Source: Terriglobia bacterium (GTDB lineage: Bacteria; Acidobacteriota; Terriglobia; Terriglobales; SCQP01). Taken from it: 64,000 nt of DNA. Positions 36,125 to 44,405 of the stretch are shown piece by piece (position 1 is the first letter of the stretch; each line of letters starts with the position of its first letter). Location: contig JAJPKR010000006.1 of assembly GCA_021323595.1 (NCBI GenBank), positions 1 through 64,000 on the forward strand, written 5' to 3'. The position numbers and the translations under genes are program-made. The notes under the pieces are model-generated. The model was not told the origin of the DNA. It was given only the letters and a program-made list of their open reading frames with translations, and did not search any database.

Positions 36125-39100
36125 ATGCGAATCAAGTGGTGGGTGGTCGCCGCCGTGGCGGCGGTGTTGTGTGCGGCGCCGGCTGCGGCGCAGGTGGAAA
36201 CCGGCTCGGTCGTGGGCATGGTGACCGACGCTTCCGGCGCGGCGATTCCCAACGCCACGCTGGTGCTCACGGAAACGCAAAAGAACATCCAGTGGACCGC
36301 GCGCTCGAACGCCAGCGGCAACTATATCTTTCCCGATTTGCCGCAGGGCGTTTACTCCTTGCAGGGCTCCCATTCCGGCTTCAAGACGATCACGCAGACA
36401 GGCCTGCAACTCGCGGTCAACCAGACGGTGCGGGTCAATCTCACGCTGCCGGTGGGCGAGGAGCAGCAGACGGTGGACGTGAGCTCGGCGCCGCCGGCGA
36501 TTCAAACCGACACCGCCGATATCGGCAAGGAAGTGACGGCGGCGGAAGTGCGCGATCTGCCGCTGGGGGGGACGCGCAACTTCCAGCAGCTCTTCGCCCT
36601 GCAGCCGGGGGTCACCGGCGTGAGCCGCCAGCACTCCGATTTCTTCAATCCGCAAGCGAGCCTCGACATGCACGTGAACGGCCAGCCGAACGTGGTGGAC
36701 AACCTCATGATCGAGGGCGTGACCGACAATGAGCGCACCCGTTTGCTGCAAATCTACATTCCTCCCGCGGATGCGATCCAAGAAGTCAGCGTTACCACCA
36801 GCAATTACGATTCGCAGTTCGGTCAGGCGGGCGGTTATGTGGCGAACGTGATTTTGAAGTCGGGCACCAATCAATTGCACGGTGACGCTTATGAGTTCCT
36901 ACGGCCCGACAATTGGGGATCCGCGTCGCCCTATTGCATGTTGACGCCGCCCGCGACGGCGAGCGCCTGTCCGACGTTGACGCCCTATCATTTCAATCAA
37001 TTCGGCGGATCGATCGGCGGCCCGATCGTGCACAACCGCCTGTTCTTTTTCGGCGACTGGGAAAGCACGCGCGAGAATTTCTCAAGCTTCCGCCAGGCGA
37101 CCGTGCCCGATGCGCTGTTCCGGCAGGGCGATTTCAGCGAGGCGCTCGATCCGACGCTGATTCAGCAGAAAGGACCGGAATTGGTTTACGATCCGGCGAC
37201 GGGCGATTCGCAGGGCAACAACCGCACGCCGTTCCCCGGCAACATCATTCCGCCCAGCCGCCTGCAGTCGAACCCGGCGTGGCCGATCATCCAGAACATC
37301 ATGGCGCTGTGGCCGATGCCCAACGAGCCGGGGCTGGTGAACAACTACGTCGTGAATACGCCGGAGATTCGCAACAACAACCAGTTCGACGTGAAAATCG
37401 ACGGCCGCTGGCATGAGCGCGACAACTTCTCCTATCGCTTTAGCTGGATGAATCCGCACACCACCACGCTCGGCCTGTTCGGGCTGGCCGGGGGCAACAC
37501 CGACTTCGACGCCAACGGCACGGACACGACCTATCAGTCGAGCGTCGAGTGGACGCACACGTTCAGCCCCACTGCCATCAATGAGCTGCGCTTGGGGCTG
37601 AGCCGCTACCGCAACGTCGCCAACCCCACCGACTACGGCCAGAACGAGGCCGATAAGCTCGGCATCAAGGGCGTGAACATCCAGCCGTTCAACAGCGGCA
37701 TGCCGACCATCAGTCCGCACGGCGGGACCACCAGCCTCGGATACTCGGCGAGCTTGCCGTGGATTCGCACTGAAACCGACGGCGACATCGTGGACAATTG
37801 GACCTTCATCCACGACAACCACACCTTCACCTTCGGAGTGGACCTGGCGCGGCTGCGGGACGATCTGTTGCAGGATCAGACGTATGGACCGCGCGGCGAC
37901 TTCGAGTTTTATTCCTACGGCACGGCGCTGGGCGGCAGCACGCAAGCCGCCAAAATTTCGCAGGGCGGCTTGGCCAACGGCTTCGCGTCGTTTTTGCTCG
38001 ACTATGCCGGCTTCGTCGGGCGGGATTTGCCCAACGTCTTCCCGGCCTTGCGCCAGACGCAGCTTTCCTCGTATTTCGGCGACAAGTGGCAGGTCAATCC
38101 CCGGCTGACCGTCAACTTGGGGCTGCGCTACGAGTTGTATTCGCCGCTCAAGCCGCATTTCCCCGGCGGCCTGTCCAACTACGATCCCACCAGCAACGTT
38201 CTGCTGATCGCCGGCTATGGCGACATTCCGACCTCGCTGGGACTGAAGACCAGCTTCAAGAACCTGGCGCCGCGCGTGGGGCTGGCCTATCGCCTCAGCA
38301 ACAGCTCGGTGCTGCGGGCGGGCTATGGCATCAGCACGATTCCGTTCTACGACAACAATTACGCCTTCAACTATCCGGTGCGGCAAAACAACGGCTACCC
38401 ATCGCCCAACTCGTTCTTGCAAGCTACGGATGCGAGCACCGGGCAAATCGTGAATCTGGCCACCGGCATGCCGGCGCCGACGCCGGCCGTGATTCCCGCG
38501 AACGGCATCATTCCCGCCACCGGGCCGCTGCTGTCGCAATCGTTCGAAGCGGTGCCCCTCAATCTGCACGAAGCTTATTTGGAGATGTGGAACGTGGCGT
38601 ATGCCCGGGAATTGCCCTGGGGCTTTTCGATGGATGCCGCCTACGTCGGCAATCACGGCGTGGACATCTTGTATCACCGCAACATCAATGCCGGCCTGGC
38701 GCCGCTCTGCCAAAACAAGTGCCTGCCGCTCGGCCTGGCATTCGGCAAGACGGTCGGCGTGGATCAGTTCACGCCCATGGGCAACAACTACAACGCCCTG
38801 CAAGTAAAACTGGATCATCGTTTGGGGCGCGCGATCATGTCCACGACGACGATGGCTTGGGGCAAGGCGATCGACTACGGCGGCGGCACCGACATGCCCG
38901 GTCTGGGCGACAACGTCAATTTTTCCCGCGACCGCGGCCGCGCCGATTTCGATCAGGCGTTTGCGCTCAGCGAGGGCTTCATTTACCAGCTGCCCTTCGG
39001 CGCGGGCGGCTCCTGGGCCAAAACGGGGGCGGCGGCGGCGGTGCTCGGCGGCTGGCAACTCAATGGCATCATGACCATGCACAGCGGCCAGCCGTTTTCG

Positions 39101-39490
39101 ATCGGCAGCAGCACCACGCTGAATTGGACGGGCGTGAACCAAAGGGGGAATATCGTCGGCCCGTTCAAAGTGCTCCACGGTATCGGTTTCGGCAATCTTT
39201 GGTTCGATCCCAGTTCGTTCAGCGACCCGCCTTCGGGGACGCTCGGCGACGTGGGGCGCAACACGTTTTCCGGCCCCGGCTACTTCAACCTGGATGCTTC
39301 GTTGTTCCGGACTTTTCAGATGAGCGAGCGGATGACGCTTCAGGTGCGCATCGAAAGCTTCAATACCACCAATACCCCTGCGTTCAACAATCCGAACTCG
39401 GGCAACATCGATGCCACCAATTTCGGCATGGTCACGGGCGAGAACAAAGCCGCGCGCAACCTGCAATTCGGGTTCAAGCTCGCCTTCTAG
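36125..39490 (+). CDS. Oar-like TonB-dependent receptor 2 with CarboxypepD_reg domain
   Basis: A 1121-residue outer-membrane receptor. The signal peptide is in residues 1-23 (AAAAQ). The carboxypeptidase regulatory-like domain is about 26-112 (GSVVGMVTDASGAAIPNATL). The plug carries the GRxxN-like segments MHVNGQPNVVDNLMIEGV and GYVANVILKSGTNQLHGDAYEFLR, and a beta-barrel follows up to the terminal LQFGFKLAF. It probably imports an oligosaccharide or glycoside handled by the flanking exported enzymes. It has its own strong promoter and no glycosidase in the same transcript. Confidence 0.9.
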   Translation: MRIKWWVVAAVAAVLCAAPAAAQVETGSVVGMVTDASGAAIPNATLVLTETQKNIQWTARSNASGNYIFPDLPQGVYSLQGSHSGFKTITQTGLQLAVNQTVRVNLTLPVGEEQQTVDVSSAPPAIQTDTADIGKEVTAAEVRDLPLGGTRNFQQLFALQPGVTGVSRQHSDFFNPQASLDMHVNGQPNVVDNLMIEGVTDNERTRLLQIYIPPADAIQEVSVTTSNYDSQFGQAGGYVANVILKSGTNQLHGDAYEFLRPDNWGSASPYCMLTPPATASACPTLTPYHFNQFGGSIGGPIVHNRLFFFGDWESTRENFSSFRQATVPDALFRQGDFSEALDPTLIQQKGPELVYDPATGDSQGNNRTPFPGNIIPPSRLQSNPAWPIIQNIMALWPMPNEPGLVNNYVVNTPEIRNNNQFDVKIDGRWHERDNFSYRFSWMNPHTTTLGLFGLAGGNTDFDANGTDTTYQSSVEWTHTFSPTAINELRLGLSRYRNVANPTDYGQNEADKLGIKGVNIQPFNSGMPTISPHGGTTSLGYSASLPWIRTETDGDIVDNWTFIHDNHTFTFGVDLARLRDDLLQDQTYGPRGDFEFYSYGTALGGSTQAAKISQGGLANGFASFLLDYAGFVGRDLPNVFPALRQTQLSSYFGDKWQVNPRLTVNLGLRYELYSPLKPHFPGGLSNYDPTSNVLLIAGYGDIPTSLGLKTSFKNLAPRVGLAYRLSNSSVLRAGYGISTIPFYDNNYAFNYPVRQNNGYPSPNSFLQATDASTGQIVNLATGMPAPTPAVIPANGIIPATGPLLSQSFEAVPLNLHEAYLEMWNVAYARELPWGFSMDAAYVGNHGVDILYHRNINAGLAPLCQNKCLPLGLAFGKTVGVDQFTPMGNNYNALQVKLDHRLGRAIMSTTTMAWGKAIDYGGGTDMPGLGDNVNFSRDRGRADFDQAFALSEGFIYQLPFGAGGSWAKTGAAAAVLGGWQLNGIMTMHSGQPFSIGSSTTLNWTGVNQRGNIVGPFKVLHGIGFGNLWFDPSSFSDPPSGTLGDVGRNTFSGPGYFNLDASLFRTFQMSERMTLQVRIESFNTTNTPAFNNPNSGNIDATNFGMVTGENKAARNLQFGFKLAF

Positions 39491-39505
39491 CGCGCGGGCG
39501 CGTTG

Positions 39506-40285
39506 CTATTGATTGACGCCGCTGGCGAGGAAGCCGCCATCCACGGCGAGGATCTGGCCGGTGAGGAAGCTGGCCGCCGGCGAGCTCAAGAAGACCGTGG
39601 CGCCGACGAGTTCCTCGACGCGGCCGAAGCGGCGCATGGGCGTGCGCAGCAGCAGCTCCTGGCCGCGCGCGGTGGCGTCGAGCAGGGCGGCGTTGAGATC
39701 GGTGCGAAACACGCCGGGCGCGACGGCATTGACGCAGACGCCGCGCGGCGCCCATTCGATCGCCAGCGACTTGGTCAGCATCGCCACCCCCGCCTTGCTC
39801 GCCGCGTACGCCGCGACCTCGTGAAATGCCACGAAGGAGGTCAGCGAAGCGATATTGACGATGCGTCCGTAGCCGCGCTCGAGCATGGGGCGCGCGAAGA
39901 CCTGGCAGGCAACGAGCGTGCCGGTGAGGTTGGTGTCCAGAATGGCTTGCCATTCCGCCTCGCTGACCTCGAGCGTCGGCTTTCTCTGCGTGCGGCCGGC
40001 GCAGTTCACCAAGATCTCCACCGGGCCGAGCTCGCGGCTGGCGGCCGCGAGCAAGGCTTCGATGCTGGCGCGGTCCGTGACGTCGGCCGCGGCGCCGAAC
40101 CCGCGGCGTCCCAGCGCCCGCACCTGCTCCGCCGCGGCCTCGGCGAGCGCCAGGCGGCGGCCGGCGGCGGCGACATTGGCGCCCGCCGCGGCCAAGCCGC
40201 GCACCAGGGCCAAGCCGATGCCGGAGGTGCCGCCGAGGACGACGGCATTGCGGCCGGAAAGATCGAGAGCGGGCAGCCCGGGCAT
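39506..40285 (-). CDS. SDR-family oxidoreductase (gluconate-5-dehydrogenase-like)
   Basis: A 259-residue classical short-chain dehydrogenase from the ATG at 40285; longer frames reach into the upstream gene and do not look coding. The cofactor loop is GGTSGIG, and the NCAG motif, catalytic Ser (IASLTS), YAASK and the NAVAPGVFRTDL stretch are all present. Close relatives act on sugar acids or 3-ketosugars, which fits its position 13 bases after a TIM-barrel isomerase gene and beside a LarA homologue. It is cytosolic, with no signal. Confidence 0.88.
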   Translation of the reverse strand: MPGLPALDLSGRNAVVLGGTSGIGLALVRGLAAAGANVAAAGRRLALAEAAAEQVRALGRRGFGAAADVTDRASIEALLAAASRELGPVEILVNCAGRTQRKPTLEVSEAEWQAILDTNLTGTLVACQVFARPMLERGYGRIVNIASLTSFVAFHEVAAYAASKAGVAMLTKSLAIEWAPRGVCVNAVAPGVFRTDLNAALLDATARGQELLLRTPMRRFGRVEELVGATVFLSSPAASFLTGQILAVDGGFLASGVNQ

Positions 40286-40298
40286 GGCGAGCGCGGCT

Positions 40299-41252
40299 TT
40301 AGACGGTGGAATGGCGCGCGCAGAGGCGCCGCACCTCCGCCACCAGCTTCGGCACGCCGGTGATTGGATCTTCGCCGTGAGCCAGGCTGGGCTCGTATTC
40401 GACTGACATATAGCCCTTGAATCCGGCGCGGGCGAACATGGCGAAGACGCGATCCAGATCGATCGGCGTCTTGTCATCGAACTCGGCGCGAATGTGGGTG
40501 TTCGTCGCGAAGGGGATGCAAGCCTGGATCTGCGCGTACGCGTCGCGGCCGGGCGCGGGCAGAAAGTGTGTGATGTCGAGATTGATGCCGGCCCAGGGCG
40601 AATGCACGCGATGCAGGATTTCCAGGCAGACCTCCGCGGTCTGCGTGATGCCGGCGTGATCCTCGAGGCCGACCATGATGCCGCGGCGGCCGGCGTAATC
40701 GCAAGCCGGCTTCATGGTTTCGGCCACCCAGCCGATGGCCTCGTCGAGGGAATGGCCGGCGGGCAGGGGCCCGGCGAAGACGCGCAGATGGGGCGCGCCC
40801 AGCTGGTCGGCGACATCGATCCAACCGCGAATTTCCGTTAAGGCCGCGCGCCGCGCGCCGGCGTCGGCGCGCACCATCGCGGTGCCGCAGGCGGCGCCGG
40901 AGAGGGCGAGGCCGTTGCGATAAACGAGATTGCGCAGCGAGGCCAGATACCCCGGATCGGTGGACGGGAAGTAATAGGCGGTGAGGTCGACGGCGGCCAG
41001 CTCGAGCTTCACCGCCATGCGGATGAAGTCCTCGAGGGTCATGGCGCCGCGGCGCAAATATCCGTTATAGGAGTAGGCGCAGCAGCCCGGCAGCAGGCGC
41101 GCGTCGGCGGCCACTGCGGCCGGAGTCACGTCCAGGGCGGCGCGTTGCGCGGCGGTGATCGGCGTCCCGCGGCGCTGGCCGGCCGTGGCGCCAGCCAGCG
41201 CCACGGCGCCGCCGGCCGCTAAGAATTCCCTGCGGGTTGGCGGAAGGCGCAT
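40299..41252 (-). CDS. Tat-exported xylose-isomerase-like TIM-barrel protein
   Basis: This encodes 317 residues with a Tat signal (TRREFLAAGGAVALAGATAG). The TIM barrel has the metal-ligand pattern GIMVGLEDHAGI, GINLDITHFLPAPG, IRAEFDD and SVEYEPS. It is similar in plan to sugar phosphate isomerase/epimerases but exported. The Cys pair GCCAYSYNG near residue 56 may form part of the site. It is co-directional with the SDR downstream and divergent from Gfo/Idh/MocA gene 2 across about 71 bases. Confidence 0.82.
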   Translation of the reverse strand: MRLPPTRREFLAAGGAVALAGATAGQRRGTPITAAQRAALDVTPAAVAADARLLPGCCAYSYNGYLRRGAMTLEDFIRMAVKLELAAVDLTAYYFPSTDPGYLASLRNLVYRNGLALSGAACGTAMVRADAGARRAALTEIRGWIDVADQLGAPHLRVFAGPLPAGHSLDEAIGWVAETMKPACDYAGRRGIMVGLEDHAGITQTAEVCLEILHRVHSPWAGINLDITHFLPAPGRDAYAQIQACIPFATNTHIRAEFDDKTPIDLDRVFAMFARAGFKGYMSVEYEPSLAHGEDPITGVPKLVAEVRRLCARHSTV

Positions 41253-41323
41253 GCGTGTTCCTCAAAACCGGCGGTGCTTCATGGTCTCCGGCGCGGTTCA
41301 GTCACGCTATTATATGCGGCGTC

Positions 41324-42508
41324 ATGTCCAAGGGTTTGCGCGTGGGTATCGCCGGCGCGGGCTTCGCCGCCAATCTCCACGCCGTGAGTTGGCGCCGCGT
41401 GGCGGGCGTGCCCGTCGAGTTGGCCGGGGTCTTCAGCCCGTCCCCCGAGCGCCGCGCCGCCTTCGCGCAAAAACATCGGATGAAGGCGTTCGCAAGCTGG
41501 GCCGAGCTGGCCGCCGCTTCCGACGTGATCGATGTCTGCGCGCCCGGCGCGGTCCACGAAGCCCTGGCCGTCGCCGCGCTCGAAGCGGGGCGGCATGTGA
41601 TCGTCGAGAAGCCCTACACCGGCTATTACGGCCGCGAGGAGCCCGAGGACATCAACGGCCATAACTACGATCGGGAGCGCGCGCTGCAGCGCGTGCAAGA
41701 GAGCTGCGCGCGGCTGCGCCAAGCGGTGACGCGCTCGGGGCGGCTCTTGGGCTACGCGGAAAATTGGGTGTACGCGCCGGCGGTGCAGAAGGAGCGCGAG
41801 ATCCTGGAAAAATCGCGCGGCCAGATTCTGCGCATGCTGGGCGATGAATCCCACTCCGGCTCTCACGCGCCGAGCTACGGAGTTTGGCGCCAGTCGGGGG
41901 GCGGCGCGCTGGCGACCAAGGGCTGCCATCCGCTCTCGGCGGCGATTTACTTCAAGCTGATCGAGGGCCAAAACCGGCTGGGACGCCCAATCCGGCCGGT
42001 TCGCATCAGCGCTCATGTTCACCGGCTCACTCAACTGCCCTCCTACGTGGATGAAGGCTGGCTGCGCACCGACTATGTGGACACCGAGGATTACGGCCAG
42101 ATGCACGTCACCTTCGAGGACGGCACCGTGGCGGACATCCTGGCCTCCGACGTCGTGCTGGGGGGCGTGGCGAATTGGATCGAGGTCTTCGGCGGCAATC
42201 ACCGCACGCGCTGCAACCTGAACCCGATCGATGCCCTGGAAAGCTTCGTCCCCGGCGCCGAGACCTTGCGCGACGTTTACGTGGTCGAGAAGATCGCGCC
42301 CAAACAGGGCTGGATGCGGCCGGCGCCGGATGAGGATTGGCAGCACGGCTATCCCCAGGAGATGCAGGATTTCGCGCTCGCCTTTTCCACCGGGCGCGAG
42401 CCGCTGGCCAGTTGGCCGCTGGGCGAAGCCGTCAGCCTGACCCTGGCGGCCGCCTACCTCTCCGCCAGCGAGGGGGGACGCGACGTCGCCATCCCCCAGG
42501 TGGCCTAG
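41324..42508 (+). CDS. Gfo/Idh/MocA-family oxidoreductase 2 (cytosolic)
   Basis: This encodes 394 residues from the ATG at 41324. A TATTAT box at 41308-41313 lies ten bases upstream, implying a leader of only a few bases. The Rossmann motif is GIAGAGFAANLHA and the dehydrogenase signature EKP is present (VIVEKPYTGYY). There is a sizeable insertion after it and a His-rich C-terminal domain (SHSGSHAPSYG). No signal peptide, so it acts in the cytosol. It starts the pair with the LarA-family gene four bases downstream, which suggests that oxidation and epimerisation of the same sugar acid are coupled. Confidence 0.88.
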   Translation: MSKGLRVGIAGAGFAANLHAVSWRRVAGVPVELAGVFSPSPERRAAFAQKHRMKAFASWAELAAASDVIDVCAPGAVHEALAVAALEAGRHVIVEKPYTGYYGREEPEDINGHNYDRERALQRVQESCARLRQAVTRSGRLLGYAENWVYAPAVQKEREILEKSRGQILRMLGDESHSGSHAPSYGVWRQSGGGALATKGCHPLSAAIYFKLIEGQNRLGRPIRPVRISAHVHRLTQLPSYVDEGWLRTDYVDTEDYGQMHVTFEDGTVADILASDVVLGGVANWIEVFGGNHRTRCNLNPIDALESFVPGAETLRDVYVVEKIAPKQGWMRPAPDEDWQHGYPQEMQDFALAFSTGREPLASWPLGEAVSLTLAAAYLSASEGGRDVAIPQVA

Positions 42509-42512
42509 CGCT

Positions 42513-43805
42513 ATGCCCTGGTTCATCCATGAGGAAGCGGCGATCGCGCCGGCCACGCTGGAAGCGCTGGTGGCGCGTTTGCTCGCGGAAGCGCGCGAGC
42601 GCATCGCGCCGGATTTGCGCCGCGTTCTCCTGCTGCCGCCGGATCTGACGCGCATGCACAGCGGCGCCGGCCGGGTGGCCGAGCTCCTCTACCGGCAACT
42701 GGGCGAGAAGTGCGACACCCACCTGATCCCCACCCTCGGCCAGCATCGTCCGCACACGGAAGCGGAGAATCGCCGGATGTTCGGCGCGGTGCCGGAGGCG
42801 CGCATTCACGTGCACGATTGGCGCGGCGGCGTGCGGCGGCTGGGCGCGATTCCGGCTGCGGTGGTCGCCGAACACACGCAAGGCAAGGCCGATTGGGAGA
42901 TTCCCATCGATCTCAACCGCGCCGTGCTGGAGGAGCGCTGGGACTTGATTGTGCACATCGGCCACGTCGTGCCCCACGAAGTGCTGGGCTTCGCCAGCCA
43001 CAACAAGAACTATTTCATCGGTCTGGGCGGGGGCGAGACGATTTCCGCCGCGCATATGGCGGCGGCGGCCTGGGGCATCGAGAACAATTTGGGCCGCCTG
43101 ATCACGCCCGTGCGCGCCTGCTTCAACTGGGCGGAGGAACGCCTGCTCGGGCGCCTGCCCGATGTCTATTGCCTCTTGGTGCTGGCGCAGGATGAAGCCG
43201 GCGGGCGCCTGGTCACGCGCGGCGTTTATGTGGGCGATGACCTCGAGACCTATCTCGCCGCCGCGCGCGCCAGCACGCGGCACAACATCGTCACCGTCGA
43301 GGCGCCGCTGCCGCGCGCCGTCGCGTACATGCAGCCCGATGAGTTCCGCTCGACCTGGGTCGCCAACAAGGCGATCTATCGCACGCGCATGGCGCTCGCC
43401 GATGGCGGCGAGTTGGTGGTGCTGGCGCCCGGCGTCAAGCGCTTCGGCGAGCAGCCGCAAGTGGATGCGCTGATTCGCCGTTATGGCTATCGCGGCACGC
43501 CGGCCACCATGGCCGCCTACCGCGCCGATCCCGAGCTGCGCGCGTTCGGCCTCGCCGCCGCCCATCTCATGAACGGCTCGAGCGAGGGCCGGTTCAAGAT
43601 CGCTTACGCCGCGGGCGGCCTCACCCGCGCGGAGGTTGAATCGGCGGGGTTCGATTGGCTTGATGCCGACGCGGCGCTGGCGCAATACGATCCGGCGCGC
43701 TTGCGGCCAGGCTGGAACGAGCTCGCCGGCGAGCGCGTTTATTTCGTCAATACTCCTTCGCTCGGCCTCTGGACCACCGCCGCGCGTCTCGCCGCCGGCG
43801 CCTAA
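42513..43805 (+). CDS. LarA-family (DUF2088) racemase/epimerase homologue
   Basis: This encodes 430 residues. The LarA features are LLPPDLTRMHSGAG near residue 44, GQHRPHTEAE with the proton-shuttling His near 77, HIGHVVPHEVLGFASHNKNYFIGLGGGE near 155 including the Lys that links the nickel-pincer nucleotide in LarA, and AVAYMQPDEFRSTWVANKAI. LarA is a lactate racemase; homologues include epimerases of malate and sugar acids. The sugar-enzyme neighbours point to a sugar acid such as an aldonate (inference). The LarB/C/E cofactor genes are not in the window. The stop overlaps the convergent macrodomain gene in CTAA. Confidence 0.83.
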   Translation: MPWFIHEEAAIAPATLEALVARLLAEARERIAPDLRRVLLLPPDLTRMHSGAGRVAELLYRQLGEKCDTHLIPTLGQHRPHTEAENRRMFGAVPEARIHVHDWRGGVRRLGAIPAAVVAEHTQGKADWEIPIDLNRAVLEERWDLIVHIGHVVPHEVLGFASHNKNYFIGLGGGETISAAHMAAAAWGIENNLGRLITPVRACFNWAEERLLGRLPDVYCLLVLAQDEAGGRLVTRGVYVGDDLETYLAAARASTRHNIVTVEAPLPRAVAYMQPDEFRSTWVANKAIYRTRMALADGGELVVLAPGVKRFGEQPQVDALIRRYGYRGTPATMAAYRADPELRAFGLAAAHLMNGSSEGRFKIAYAAGGLTRAEVESAGFDWLDADAALAQYDPARLRPGWNELAGERVYFVNTPSLGLWTTAARLAAGA

Positions 43806-44332
43806 CCCCGCGGCAGGTCGCCGAGCAGGCGGGCATACACGTCGCGGTCGGCCGGGCGGAAGAGGACGAAGCGCACCAGCGCCAGCGGCGGCGCCGCTTC
43901 CGCGCTCACGGTGGCGATCGCCACTCTGGCCGCCGCCTCGAATGGATAGCCGAAAACGCCGGTGGATAGGGCCGGGAACGCGATCGAGCGCACCCCGTGC
44001 CGCCGCGCCAAGCGCAGCGCCTCGCGGTAGCAGGATGCCAGCAACTCCGCCTCGGGCCGATCCACGCCATATACCGGCCCGAGGCAGTGAATCACGAAGC
44101 GATTGGGCAGATTGTGCGCGCCGGTGATCACCGCTTGGCCGGGGCGGATCGGGGCGAGCGGGCGGCATTCTTGCTCCAAGCCCGGGCCGGCGGCGCGATG
44201 GATCGCCCCAGCAACCCCCGCTCCCGGCTGCAACGCGGCATTGGCCGCATTCACCACGGCATCGATGTCCGGCTGCCGGGCGATGTCGCCGACCAGACAT
44301 TCCAAACGGACATCTTCGAACTGAGCCGGCAT
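43802..44332 (-). CDS. Macrodomain protein (MacroD-type ADP-ribosyl hydrolase)
   Basis: A 176-residue single macrodomain with the ADP-ribose site intact: LECLVGDIARQPDIDAVVNAANAALQPGAGVAGAIHRAAG, then AFPALSTGVFGYPFEAAA. MacroD-type enzymes remove ADP-ribose from acidic residues or deacetylate O-acetyl-ADP-ribose. The catalytic Asn-Asn and Gly-rich loop 2 are visible. It faces the LarA-like gene and is divergent from the CRTAC1 gene. No ADP-ribosyltransferase is nearby. Confidence 0.93.
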   Translation of the reverse strand: MPAQFEDVRLECLVGDIARQPDIDAVVNAANAALQPGAGVAGAIHRAAGPGLEQECRPLAPIRPGQAVITGAHNLPNRFVIHCLGPVYGVDRPEAELLASCYREALRLARRHGVRSIAFPALSTGVFGYPFEAAARVAIATVSAEAAPPLALVRFVLFRPADRDVYARLLGDLPRG

Positions 44333-44405
44333 GACGCGCTAGTTTGACCGATTTCGGGCTTCGCCAGAAAAAAGTGTAATTAAAAATACGAAAATCCACA
44401 GAACC

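Noticed and set aside
42432-44399. Long minus-strand frame over the LarA-family gene
   Set aside because: It is a shadow of the LarA-family gene; only the macrodomain gene (43802-44332) is real on that strand.
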